Positions 19,436-30,720 of a DNA stretch of 64,000 nt are shown here, in pieces. Origin of the DNA: Galdieria partita (taxonomy: Eukaryota > Rhodophyta > Bangiophyceae > Galdieriales > Galdieriaceae); NCBI GenBank assembly GCA_025991245.1, contig BQMJ01000073.1, positions 92,138-156,137 on the forward strand, written 5' to 3'. The position numbers and the translations under genes were made by a program. Numbering within the stretch: the first letter of the stretch is position 1; every line of letters starts with the position of its first letter. Below the pieces are notes generated by a model. It was not told the origin of the DNA. It made no database searches and saw only the letters and a program-made list of their open reading frames with translations.

Positions 19436-20457
19436 GTTATCTTTTGGCAGTTTAAAATGAGACAAGAAATAATGATTGTTTTAGAACTGTTTATAAAGCT
19501 CGAGATCTGTCGATTCAGATCGTCATTCCATTTCTACATGTGACGATACGATTTTCCAAATATAGAAACAAATATGAATACAACAAGTTTTGAAAGGCCC
19601 ATCGAAGATTCTCCTTTCACAATCGTGGCTCAAATTGTTTTGATTCAACTTAGATAATGCCATGCCACGCTGTTTTCCCACTGCCACCAATTGCGATCAC
19701 GCAGCCGCAAAGTGGGGACATTGTACTCGGGTACTTGATGCCATAGAAAGTTGATGCATCAGTGGCAAGTCCTGTTCAACTCTAGCAAGCTGAGATAAAA
19801 CTATGCCTGTGAGGCGATTTCTTTCACGCTTGGAAACTTTCCTGTACACCCTTGCGCTTGAGTAGTCGTGTGGTCTGGAACGTAGTGTCAGCTACACTCT
19901 GTACAGGTTTACTTAGAAGACCCTTGCAGAAATGTTTCCAATAAACTAACTCGTAGGCAGTTCTTTTTGGCTTTTGCTCTTTGCAGTATTCTAGAAACCA
20001 ATTCTTTATACAATTTTCCACTCAGAAGCAGACTGAACTGCGGCCTTGAGATTGGTCAAGAGGTTTGAGGAAAAACGAAAGAAGTCCAACACTATTGGAA
20101 ACTGATGCCATCATAAAAACCTGTTTCAAGCTATTATTCTTGGTACTGTAACAGCAAGTGTGTATACAATCTCGGGTAGTTTTTGGACATTCATATTATA
20201 GACAGTATTTCTTGAAGTGGCAAATACGAATGTTTCATTTATAGGTACACTTAGCGTTGCAAGTTACGAAGAATTCCAGTAATTCCTTTTGAATATACAG
20301 CGTAAGATACCAAGTATCACTAGATGGTCTCCTCAGTATGTTTCTGAATGAATGATGGATGGTCGTAACAAACAATTATTTACTTCCATCATTGAGTTTG
20401 TCAATCAATCTTTCTCAAAAGATTTTTACTAATACTCTGGCTACATTCTTAAACAAA
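19436..20457. other. Intergenic, no gene seen
   Basis: About 1 kb between the mucin-like gene promoter and the 3' end of the LRR-RING gene. A minus-strand frame at 19824-20021 has no features. Nothing else stands out. Confidence 0.55.
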
Positions 20458-23400
20458 CTAAACATAGGTAGTCGAGACTGCATCGTCACGTTCAACATTG
20501 ACCAAAAGAGCCGGAACAGCGCCACAGCAGACGGTCGAATGGCTCAAAATTTCCTTATATTCCAATATTCTTTCACAAACAGAGCATTGAATGGGAGCCA
20601 TTAAACATTCGTAATGTTCATGCACTTCCATTAATGGTGCACCGATACTTTGTTTACAATAACGACAAGATATGCAGCAACCACTTTCAATCAAATGTTC
20701 GTTCGTAAACTGTTCAAGACTCATTTTCAAATCACACAAACTGCATCTTCCCATTTGATTCATGCATTCACTTTGATGACAATTGTTATAAACAGACAGC
20801 AGCCCTTGCCAACCACATTGAAGGGGACATGTAACAGATAAATGGTTTATCATGCTTTCAAGTACCGGAACTTTTCTCCAAGAGTCACATGGACTTTCAC
20901 AAACTGGACAGGCTTTATTTTCATCAAGTCGTCTTGCTATGCAATCTCTGCAGAAAATATGCGAACAGTTCTCGGAGCAACGTGGATAACGACAAATGAA
21001 GGAGCAAATTCCGCAACGATAGGAATCTACTTCCGACTTGAAATATTCTGTATGAGCTCCTAAATTCAGCGAATCATTGAAATCTGTTAAAAATAAGGGC
21101 TTCAACAAAACATCCGACTTGGATACGACCGAGTCACAATTGTCAGTTAAACATAGTTGACGTCGATGCTTAAGGTAAGATACAAACAGAACGGCAGCTC
21201 TTGAGGCAGATTGGGAACTTTGCTGGATTCGCAGATCCGCACTCATGAGAATTTCCATCTTTGCTTGCTTTTCTTCTTTTGTGAAAGAAATGGCTTGACA
21301 GATTTCATCTCTGAAACAGCTGTTTCGATACAGTAACTCCCTTATAAAAGAAGCATCTTTTGAACTAATGCTATCGTACTTGTTATCAATGAAGATATCT
21401 CTCATAGTATAATTTTCCTTGAGTCCCTCAATAAGAGCACTGACTCCCTCTGAACCAATGTTATTGCTGTATATATGCATTTTCACCAATGCCGAATTCC
21501 TTCTCAACATATCCGACAAGTACTGCGCTCCTTCAGAGTCTATATTATTGCCATAAATATACAATACGTTCAGAGTAGAGTTTATCTTCAATGCCTCAGA
21601 TAGATATTTTGTTCCTTCATTGCCAATGTCATTGCAGCCTATGAATAATGTAGTCAGGGTTGAATTGATCTCCAATGCCTCACAGAGGTATTTCATTCCT
21701 TGAGGTCCTACTTCATTGCTATAAAGTTGCAATGATTTTAATGTTTTGTTTGTCCTCAAGGCTATCGATAGGGCTTTAGCTCCATCAGGACCAATACTAT
21801 TGCTACCGAGACACAATGCTGTTAACTTCGCATCTCTTTCCAAAGCTCGAAACAAATGTTTTGCTCCAACAGGACCAATCTTATTCGCGTAAATATTCAG
21901 TGTAGTTAATGTGGAGTTTCTTTCAATTGCCTCAGATAGATCCTTCATACCTTCAGAACCAATCGAATTACGACCAAGGCTGAATGTTCTCAAGCCTGAG
22001 TTCATCTTTAAGCCTTCAGATAAGTATTTGGCTCCTTGAGAATCAATATTATTGCCATAGATACATAATTCCGTCAGTGAAGAATTTTCTAGTAAAGCTT
22101 TTGAAATGTATTTTGTCCCCTCCGAGCCTATGTTGTTACAGCCAATACGGAGCATCTTCAATGTAGAATTTACTTTCATTGCTTCAGATAAATGCCAAGC
22201 ACCTTGAGAACCTATGTTGTTAGCATAGATAGATAATTTAGAAAGGGTCGAATTCACTTTCAAGGCATCTGATAAATATTTTGCTCCTTCAGCATTGATC
22301 TTGTTGATACCTATGGAAAGAGTGTCCAAAGTAGAATTTCGCTTCAATGCTTCTGACAACCTCCTTGCATCGTCGGAATCCATATCACAGCTATCTATGT
22401 CTAAAATGCTTAATGTACAGTTCTCTTGTAGAGCTTTACATAAATATCCAAGTTTAACTTTATCACGATAGAAACGAAATCTTTTTCGAAAATCTTTCGA
22501 GAAGCTCCAATATTCTTTGAAACCACTATTAGAAACTGACTCGACATGATAACACAACTCTGACGTTATTACATGCAATTCTTTTACGCCATTCTGTAAG
22601 CTTCCTCTAACCATTTCAAATTCTTTGCAAATTATTCTGCATGATACGTAGCCCACAAAGAATGAGAAAGAACACTTTACAATGCTGCCAAGTTCCTTCA
22701 AAGACATTTTCATATCTTTTAGCACCAAGCAACGTAGATATTTGAATCCAGTCAGTCTTTGGTAAAACAAAGAGTATAACTGCTTTTCTTCTAATATATT
22801 AAGGTTCACATATAGGTACGTCCGATCGAATGCCCGAAGCAAGATGTTGAATACTTGAAAACTTTCCTTGTTCTGTATCCACAAAAAGAGTGTTAGACTT
22901 GAATTCTTTCTCTCAGAATAGAAGACATGAAGCCAATGACAGGCATTTACAATGTCTGAAACAGAAGAGACAACAGCAATTTGTTTGAACTCGGTGAATG
23001 TCCTGGACCATTCCTCCTCCGTTATTCTATCCTCAAGTTGAGAGGTTCGATGGAGGTCAAATCGGATAATCTTTGAAGTTTCAGCAAAATATTGCCTTTC
23101 TGAGCTTTCTATTTGTCCAAGAACCTCTAGAAAGATGTTTTCGTTCCGAAATTCAAAGTCCGCTGCAGCGACAGGACTTTGCTTCAGAAGTTCACTAAAT
23201 ATCCTTTGTTTACAAGGGGCTGTTGTTATGAGTTGAGTTGCTGTCAAAAGTCTCTGATCTATCTCTTCCTCTAAAGCTGTGTTTTCCAAGTCTCTTGGTG
23301 AAAACACGGGTTTAGCTTGATAGACCATTGTTTTACGACTTCCTTGCTTTGAAGTCCACTGGACAGAAACTTCATTCAAGGGGCCCTGTTTTAAAAGCTC

Positions 23401-23697
23401 CACGGATGCGTTGTATGTTGAAGAACGTTGTGGCTCAGACTGGGAAATGTCTTCATGCTGCGCAGTGAACTGTGTACCCCGATAACAGCTTGGGACACTT
23501 GGAGACATGGATTCTTCTGCAGTAAACAAATAAATATGACTGCAAGGAGAACTTTTGTCTACGTTCATCATATCTTTTCCACTCTCCTGTTCCACTTCTA
23601 GTGGTGAGTTTTCTGTTTCTACAGTTCGAGGGGCTTCCTGTTGAATAGAGCTTGTGACTGTTGAACCTTTTTTTCGAGTGTTTTCCTCTTCATTCAT
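20458..23697 (-). CDS. LRR-RING-TRAF zinc-finger protein, putative E3 ubiquitin ligase
   Basis: Single open frame; the first ATG is 23697 (1079 aa), but the frame is open back to about 23829 with no ATG, so an upstream exon is possible. Order: ~400 residues of unknown fold, then 12-13 leucine-rich repeats of exactly 28 residues (DNA about 22420-21390, type L-x-I-x2-N-x-I-G-x2-G), as in ribonuclease inhibitor and NLRC3-like proteins. A ~100-residue linker leads to a C3HC4 RING (about 21020-20900; C-x2-C ... C-x-H-x2-C-x2-C ... C-x2-C), then TRAF-type zinc fingers to the C-terminus (CPLQCGW..., CRYC, CSVC). RING plus TRAF fingers predicts E3 ligase activity, with the LRRs as substrate sensor. 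No NACHT or P-loop is seen. Confidence 0.75.
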   Translation of the reverse strand: MNEEENTRKKGSTVTSSIQQEAPRTVETENSPLEVEQESGKDMMNVDKSSPCSHIYLFTAEESMSPSVPSCYRGTQFTAQHEDISQSEPQRSSTYNASVELLKQGPLNEVSVQWTSKQGSRKTMVYQAKPVFSPRDLENTALEEEIDQRLLTATQLITTAPCKQRIFSELLKQSPVAAADFEFRNENIFLEVLGQIESSERQYFAETSKIIRFDLHRTSQLEDRITEEEWSRTFTEFKQIAVVSSVSDIVNACHWLHVFYSERKNSSLTLFLWIQNKESFQVFNILLRAFDRTYLYVNLNILEEKQLYSLFYQRLTGFKYLRCLVLKDMKMSLKELGSIVKCSFSFFVGYVSCRIICKEFEMVRGSLQNGVKELHVITSELCYHVESVSNSGFKEYWSFSKDFRKRFRFYRDKVKLGYLCKALQENCTLSILDIDSCDMDSDDARRLSEALKRNSTLDTLSIGINKINAEGAKYLSDALKVNSTLSKLSIYANNIGSQGAWHLSEAMKVNSTLKMLRIGCNNIGSEGTKYISKALLENSSLTELCIYGNNIDSQGAKYLSEGLKMNSGLRTFSLGRNSIGSEGMKDLSEAIERNSTLTTLNIYANKIGPVGAKHLFRALERDAKLTALCLGSNSIGPDGAKALSIALRTNKTLKSLQLYSNEVGPQGMKYLCEALEINSTLTTLFIGCNDIGNEGTKYLSEALKINSTLNVLYIYGNNIDSEGAQYLSDMLRRNSALVKMHIYSNNIGSEGVSALIEGLKENYTMRDIFIDNKYDSISSKDASFIRELLYRNSCFRDEICQAISFTKEEKQAKMEILMSADLRIQQSSQSASRAAVLFVSYLKHRRQLCLTDNCDSVVSKSDVLLKPLFLTDFNDSLNLGAHTEYFKSEVDSYRCGICSFICRYPRCSENCSHIFCRDCIARRLDENKACPVCESPCDSWRKVPVLESMINHLSVTCPLQCGWQGLLSVYNNCHQSECMNQMGRCSLCDLKMSLEQFTNEHLIESGCCISCRYCKQSIGAPLMEVHEHYECLMAPIQCSVCERILEYKEILSHSTVCCGAVPALLVNVERDDAVSTTYV

Positions 23698-23829
23698 AGA
23701 TAGAACTTTGTTTCGAACGACTCCAAATAACTTCAATATTTTTTCTTTGAAATCTGAGCAACAACGAGAACTTTGTGTAGCCACAAATGCATTACTCGAG
23801 AATGCACTGGGATGTCCTTGGGACTACTC

Positions 23830-26149
23830 ATTACACAATTTCATGATTTTGTCATTGGTTATTTCTCCCGTGGTAACAAATTTGAGACCTCATAGCAAAG
23901 CTGACTCAGCTTTTATATGCTGTAGAAAACCACTTTGTTGGGACTACGGGATAATAGAGCCTGCAACTACTCTTTATCTTATCCTGCAAGTCTGTGCCAA
24001 TTTTCAAATAGCACGAAGGAAAATCAATTTGAAAGAATCTTACTGCGTGGAACAGTGCTAACACAAAATAGCAAAGAAATATGTGATAAGGACAAAGTTC
24101 TACTCGAAAATGGAAACAAACTGTTTAGACCCTTGTGGTTGGTAAAAGATAGTTTTTCAACTATACTTTTTGATAGGCAAGACAAAGGCTTTGCTGTCAA
24201 AATCCTCCAGAGAATCGGGAATATTTCACCTTCTCTTTGCACAGTACAAGGGCACAACACGGTTGGACATCCGTGCATAAAAGCTCGAAACACGTTGCTT
24301 ACACTTCGCGTTCAAAACTCTCAAGTGAATGATTTTGTTGAAATAGGAAACAAGGCCTTTGTAACTCTTGCGAACTGATCCGTTCTATTCCAATTTATTT
24401 GTTTATCTAGAAAATATTCACAATCTTTCTGCCAACTTTCTATATTTTCAATGTCGACCGTATTAGTATTTAGTTACTCTTTCTTCTTCTTCTATGACAA
24501 TCGTGTTCCTAGAGAGAAAACTTTTTTCGAACCAGTGCAACAACACTGGAACAGCAAATCGCTTACATCTCAAGCAAAAGAGCTTCTGCAACTCGATAAA
24601 AGTACGGACTTTATTTGCAAATATATTTTGGTCGAATCGACTATGTTCACCGAGTTTTTGCATCCTTGCAACACTTATGTATTCTCCTTAGGATATGGCT
24701 GATATGCGGTAGGCTTTTGTTAGCCAATAACTATCGCAGTTGTTACAGATACGCCTTTAAGCGGAAGAATTCTGTAATAAACCTCACTATGAAATAAGAT
24801 AGAACACAGCTTTACGAATTGATTCAAGTTTCCTTATGAGAATTTTACTACTTAAGGTTCCAGCTAGTGCTTGAAAAGGTAGGGTTTTCATATCCTCGCT
24901 TTTAGTGCTACAACTTTCACAATCTTCTCTAGGAAGGTTTACGTCGCTTTCTTGAAGTATGAGTATCCTCTTGGAGCATTCATTCAATCCAATTGCGTGC
25001 ATGACCGCAATTTATTGTGTTTACATCACAACTTGATATAATCTTTTCCATTTTTTCGTAGAATAAACTATATCTTACTCTTCACATTTTCTTCTTGAAT
25101 TCATGAGTCCAACTAACGGAGACTATAAGTTGACAGTTCCAGAGTGGTCAACTAGTCCCTCCTGATGATTAAATCAGTTGGACACAGATGATTATCGATA
25201 ATAAGAATCTAATCGAGAATACCTTTCAGCAAAGGATATGTAAAATGCAATGGCGTACGCTTTATCACCTAAACAAATCATTTCTAAACAAGAGAAATTT
25301 CTCAATATCGACTGTCAATCTTTGGAAAGCCCAACTTGCTCATTCTTCAAGCAGCTGTAATGACAAAACCAAAATGATCGGCAATATCAGCGCAACAAAG
25401 TCTTTCATCGGATAAACCAGCAAACAAGTACAGCAGTAAAAATAGTGACTCCCTTTGGAGTAAAAATAGAAGATTCTACAAAAAGGTATGGACTCAATAG
25501 ATTCATTATGTTGTCCTTCACACTTGATTCTCTGCGTCTTTACACTCTTAACTGCCATTTTCCGAGGACTGTATATTAATCCATTCTAGGATGGAGTACA
25601 TATTCAAAAATACAATCTGCACTCTTGAAATGATTCGTTAACCCACGTGCAGCTGCATAACTGTCGATGCAGAGAGCTCATAGTAAAACGCCCTCGACTC
25701 GAATAGGAAAGCAACTGTTTCATTTTCAAGGCGTTGTGCTTGGCTTTGTGAGGGCAATCAAAAGAAAACTCACAAGCGACAAGTCAACTCCAACTCTATC
25801 AACTGAGCTACTTGTCGTTCACTCTCACTTTAGACCAATAAATCTGAATGGAAAGTCACAAAATTGAGTCTGAACACACTAACACCGTGAGCTGATTTTT
25901 ATAGATAACCAGAAAGTAAAAGAATTCCAGTAACACGAGTCTCTTCCTCTGATAGAAGAGTAGAAATTCAACAGTTGTTCCATGTAAAATACGAAAAAGT
26001 TTCCCTCAGGAAAGTTTCAGTAAGCATACAAGAAACTATATGCTAACTTGCGATGATACTCAACGCACCTCTGTCCTACTCGAAAACATTTCATCGTTGC
26101 GACTTTGTTTAAAGCAGATAAAGTTTCTTACAACATTTCTATTGTCTGA
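23830..26149. other. Intergenic, no supported gene
   Basis: AT-rich. A plus-strand frame of 147 codons at 23935-24378 is open but has no motif or signal. No tRNA or splice-linked gene was recognised. Confidence 0.5.
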
Positions 26150-27635
26150 GTTTCAATGAGAAATTTTTTGAAAATGACATATAGAGGTTTTCGATTCTTT
26201 CTGAATATTGAGGAAACCGGGGTTTGTTTTGGTCGCCGCCTCCAGTGACTGGGCTTGAACCTTGAGTTCCTTGTGGCTTGAAAAGGTTCATTTTCAGTCG
26301 CAATTTATGTACTTTGCAGCGTAAATTTTCCTTGAGAACTATTGAGCTTTATGCTTTGAGCGATAGAAAGACGTTCACGTTGTGCAGTATCGAGAATAAA
26401 AGTCTGGGTAAAAAGAATCCTAGTTGTTGAGTTTGGATACTTGTCCACTGCAAGTGTCTTGTGATGTGGTTGACAATTCTCGTTTTTACCCCAGTCTACA
26501 CGGTCATTTGCAGTATTCGAAGTTGGCTCTCTGTTCAACTAACACACAACCGATCTCTTATTCGGCAGTTTATGTCTAGTAAGGATTTCTTTTCCAAGTG
26601 GAGAGAAGAGACCGCCCTTGACAAATGAGTTACGAATTTCAAAAGTGAAACGCAGTCTGCAAGAGCACAATCGGATCAAGTTTGCTCGTATTGCCTTTTC
26701 CTGAGGATGGCACTTGAAACGCGCAGGAGGATGAAAGACGAAAAGTTACCATTGGTTTATCCAAAGCCAGATTTGGGAGAATAGAAGAGCCTTCTGGAGA
26801 AACTTTGACAAAGGAGAGGATTGACATTGCTTAGAAGAAGATGAGGTTTAGATACAACTACCGGTGTTTCGCACATTCCTTGTTCTATAGATAGGTAGCA
26901 GATAGTCGCTCATCAAGCACAGTTCTGAAAAGGATACTGTTGGAACGGTATCCCTGTCGGCAGTCTCACTTGAATAACTTGATAGAGTTACATATATACA
27001 TACTCATGGAAAGGATCATTTTATAAAGACCAGCGAAAGCATGAAAGTAGAAGTAAACAAATTTATCATACAACGTATATCTAACGTATTTTCAAAACCA
27101 AAGATGAAACACTCTTTACGAAGACAAATCTTGATCACTATGATAACGTAGATAAATGTATACTAAAATGCCCAGAAGTCTTATTTCCTAGGAGTTGCAG
27201 AGATCTTGACGAGCTGTACTATTCGAAACGAATTGTCTCGTAAAAGATTGAATGACTGGGATAACAGAAGCAAGAATGTTCAAACAAGTCACAATTTAAT
27301 AGAATTCTCAAATACAAAATACCCGTGATACAAGAGAATATATCCACGTTTTAAGTACGTTTGGGCAAGTAGTTTCTGAAATTCAAATTAGAGAATTCAA
27401 TCACGGAATTTTGTAAATCAACTGAATTCGAACTCTTTACTTGGTTTGTGCACGATATGAAAAGACTTTGTGTGAATAAATGATGATGAGCATAGAAAGA
27501 CAAGGTTGAATCATTCAATCAATAGTTATTCAAAAAGAATTACTTTAAATACTATGTCGATCGTGACTCGTTCGATAGGCTAAATATTGTCATCAAAATT
27601 ACTGGGTTGTAGAACCTTGTATATTAAACCACTCA
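26150..27635. repeat. Dispersed repeat family S, copy 1
   Basis: Diverged but alignable by eye with 36830-38130, 48720-49680, 50640-51110 and 52740-54000. The marker block is a GGTTTG-TTTTGGTCG stretch followed by ACTGGGCTTGAACCTTGAG (26217-26265). The 3' half (26870-27635) matches 48970-49680, including the closing TAGAACCTTGTA block. No coding potential. Confidence 0.6.
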
Positions 27636-29117
27636 ACAAGCTCTCCAAGATAGAAATGAAAAATTCCAATGGTAAGCAGCATGGCCAAAAACAGAGTCAG
27701 TCTCTTTTTTAAGGTAACTGGAGCGATTCGACATGATTTGCTCGATTTTTGCTTTCAATTCTTCCTCCAAGAAATCCCTACGAGTTCCACAAATTTTGCT
27801 CAACTCTTTTGACTCAACATAAATATAGATAGCTACACTATGCGCATAGTTATGCACTTCTTGGGAGAATGGTTCGTATCCCTCTAAAAACGATAGGAAA
27901 CATTATTTTCAAACTTGGTTTGTTACGTAGGCCGTATTATGTACGAATAAGTGACAGTTCCTTCTAAAGAACTCAAACGAAGAAACAAATGCGCTAGGGA
28001 GGATCAGATCGTCGTGTTTTCGCTTACCAATTTTGTATATAATTCAAATCTTGAGAGAGTTTAAAGAAAATTACGCACTCAAGCTGACTTGTAAGAGTCA
28101 ATCACATTCTAAACAGGAAGATTTCGTAACATTCTGCAATTCCAGTTGCATCAATAAAATGGATACGAATATTGTTTCGTAGTGACTTGCCAGAGTGTTT
28201 CAACTACATCTTCGAAGTTCTTATCCGAAAAGAGAACTTGGGTAGCTTTGAAGCTTTGGAAACTTGACATGATTTTTTTGCATTAGCCATTTCGAAATTG
28301 TAGCTTTTTCCGCTTGGTAAGTTAGATACCAAGTTTGCTTTCGCAAAGTGTCAATTGCCCCCTCGCCAGCATTATCGCCTTTTGCAATCCCGTCAAGATT
28401 TATGATTTAACTTTGTGACCCAAACTGTGTCCGTCGAAAGTAAGATTTGGAAATTTCTCACCAAATGTGCTTTTCCATTTTCATACACTCACTTGAAGTA
28501 GCTCTCACGATGGATCGTAATTTATCTTTTTGGTCCGGAATGTGGTTTGCCTTCAAAAAATCTAGTGCTTGTAACAGCGCGTTAAAGGTTGCATAACGCA
28601 TGAACATAATTGTAATGTTGACGTTAAGCAAAGTTTGTATTGCTTGCAAATAGGGAGACATATATAGACCTAGATGTACAGAACCACGAACCTTTTCAGA
28701 AGCATGTAAAAGAGAGTTGACATGAGTAAGACTAAATAACCATAGGATTACAAACAAACAACCACAAGGGATGAGACAGTTATTGCTGGAAATTATTCCT
28801 GTAAAACGACCAAATTGCCCAAAGTCAAACATATATCAGCTGCAACATGAAAACAACAAACTGTTATTTTAAGGGTGTTGCAAGGTAAACCTCTAGAAGG
28901 ATAAATGGCTTCGTTCACTCCAGTTTCTCGAACTTGTGAGAAAATAGCGAGCACTTGCAAAGAACTGGCAGCTAAATCTTTTACTGACAAAACTGAATCC
29001 TCGTCAAGACTCTTGAGGTTTAGAGACCCAAAGACAGACTTTTCTAAACGCTTGATCGCTCCAGCTTCAATGATAGCGATAGAGATAGAAATTGGTTGGC
29101 ATAAAAGACAAGCTTAA
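27633..29117 (-). pseudogene. Probable broken gene with armadillo-like and membrane segments
   Basis: Several minus-strand pieces look coding but do not join cleanly. Near 29080-28890: AIIEAGAIKRLEKS and DLAASSLQVLAIFSQVRE, in the style of armadillo/HEAT helices. Near 28730-28458: a helical stretch (LHASEKVRGSVHLG ... ATFNALLQALDFLKANHIP). Near 27790-27700: EEELKAKIEQIM. Then, in a different frame, a membrane helix RLTLFLAMLLTIGIFHFYLG reaching a stop near 27600. A phase-compatible intron can join pieces 1 and 2, but the last two need a frame change without an obvious intron. It is either a decayed gene or one whose exons I cannot resolve. Confidence 0.3.
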
Positions 29118-29574
29118 ACACAAAGACTTGAAAAAACGAGTTAGAACCAAGCAGAATTGTTTTCCAACTGACATATTTATTCGTCTTCAACTATTTCAAA
29201 AACTACCAAGTTACACTATCAACAGGTAAGGTGAGAAGGTTTGGGACGCGAGTGTGTTCTGTGGAAAATCTATCTAATCGTTTTACTCTAGCTGGCACTT
29301 TACGCAACCAGAAACGTCTACCGGTCTCCAATAGTAGTTCCCCTCGACTGTTCATGTTTCACTTCATATTCCTATTTTGAACTGTAAGCACAGTTAATCC
29401 AATGGATTTGGCAGGAGCCGCAGTTTTGGCCAATCACGTGCAGTTTGTCCGGTATCGTTCTTGTCTACCTCCATTGGAGTTCCGATTCTCTTGGTAAAAA
29501 GAAGCAGCGATTCATTTGTATCTGATTCCGTCAGTCAAATCAATCTGTGATTGAAGTCCCTGCAAGTTCCTCTT

Positions 29575-30720
29575 ATGTACTGGCTATCCCCTTTGTTCCT
29601 GTCATGTCTTCTTACCTTAGGAGAATGCTATCAAATAAGTCATTCATACCCTGGCATTTACACAGTACAGGTTCCAAAAGGTCCGTCTGTTTCAGTTGTT
29701 TTCGCAAGCAAGTCATTACTTGAAAACCATACATTGTACAAGGTCTTTTCAGTCCAATTAATACCACCAGTGAATATAACAGCAGACATACCAGACTGTA
29801 GAGGGGCTGCTATGAGTGAGGTTAGACTAAAAGTGAATGATATTCCCCTGGATACAAGTTTTGCGCCAAACATATGCCCATCTGAGAATGTGTCCTCGAC
29901 AGAAGAAGGGAGAGTTTACGAGTCGGTTCAAGGAGTTTCTCGCATTCAGTTTCAAGGACATCTGGAAGAAAACTTATTAGAACCTTATTTCAAAAGTGAC
30001 TCTCAAGCGTATTTCGTTACTCAAAGAGGGAATCCTCGAATAGAATACAAACACAGCTTTACTACTCCTGGTTTGCATATAGTTAACGTGCCCTCCAACG
30101 TTCACAACGTAAGAGCCGTCGTTGTTGGTGGCGGTGGTGGTGGAGGTGGAGGTGGCGTACTTGTACTTCCTTGTTTTGCTTTGTCTGCTGGTGGAGGTGG
30201 AGGTGGTGCAGGCGGTACAGCCTTCGGTCACATTAGAGTGAGGCCTGGAAAAGAACTTATGGTGCTTGTTGGTAATAGTGGCGAAGGTGGTAACTCACAA
30301 GTTAGGGGGGAAGATGGAACAGGTTCAACTTTCCTCTCTCTATTTGGCGGAGGTGGCGAAGGAGGGAATGCCGGACCTTTTGGTAGTGGTGGTAGTGGTG
30401 GTAGTGGGAGTGGTCCAAGCGTAGAAAAGGGAGGTGTTGGAAGTCGAGGAGTTATTGAACGAGGTGGAACTGGAGGCAAACCGTATTATCATATTTTGTA
30501 TTCAAACGGAAGAGGAGGTTCAGGAGGAAGTGGTTTTGGAGAAAGTGGAAGTCCTGGTGAAGGGGGTTTGGTTCGTGTTATTTTTGAACCTTCTTCTTCT
30601 GTAGCTGACTTTGAACATTTTTCCATTGAATATCAGCAACTTGCAGTAAGATGTGGTTTGTTTTCGGTTTCTGCAGGAGGCCCATTGCACTTGTATCGTA
30701 GTCGGGAAGACGACTATTGA
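29575..30720 (+). CDS. Secreted glycine-rich protein
   Basis: Single exon, 381 aa from ATG 29575 (open upstream to 29551 without ATG). Signal peptide MYWLSPLFLSCLLTLGEC. A ~170-residue N-terminal region has paired Cys (DCRG..., ICPSE). Then a GLHIVNVPSNVHNVRAVVVGG entry leads into long poly-Gly runs and repeated GGSGG and GGGGEGG, with GKELMVLVGNSGEGG. This is the pattern of the glycine-rich domain found in some receptor ectodomains and phage or bacterial surface proteins (beta strands feeding a polyGly-II-like core). A ~45-residue Gly-poor C-terminus follows. No membrane anchor. Likely extracellular; role unknown. Confidence 0.7.
   Translation: MYWLSPLFLSCLLTLGECYQISHSYPGIYTVQVPKGPSVSVVFASKSLLENHTLYKVFSVQLIPPVNITADIPDCRGAAMSEVRLKVNDIPLDTSFAPNICPSENVSSTEEGRVYESVQGVSRIQFQGHLEENLLEPYFKSDSQAYFVTQRGNPRIEYKHSFTTPGLHIVNVPSNVHNVRAVVVGGGGGGGGGGVLVLPCFALSAGGGGGGAGGTAFGHIRVRPGKELMVLVGNSGEGGNSQVRGEDGTGSTFLSLFGGGGEGGNAGPFGSGGSGGSGSGPSVEKGGVGSRGVIERGGTGGKPYYHILYSNGRGGSGGSGFGESGSPGEGGLVRVIFEPSSSVADFEHFSIEYQQLAVRCGLFSVSAGGPLHLYRSREDDY

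Noticed and set aside
23935-24378. 147-codon plus-strand ORF upstream of the LRR-RING gene
   Set aside because: No domain, signal or splice partner; length is reachable by chance in this composition.
26217-26280. GCTTGAACC-type block resembling a tRNA B box
   Set aside because: No cloverleaf or A box can be drawn around it; it is the marker block of repeat S and varies freely between copies.
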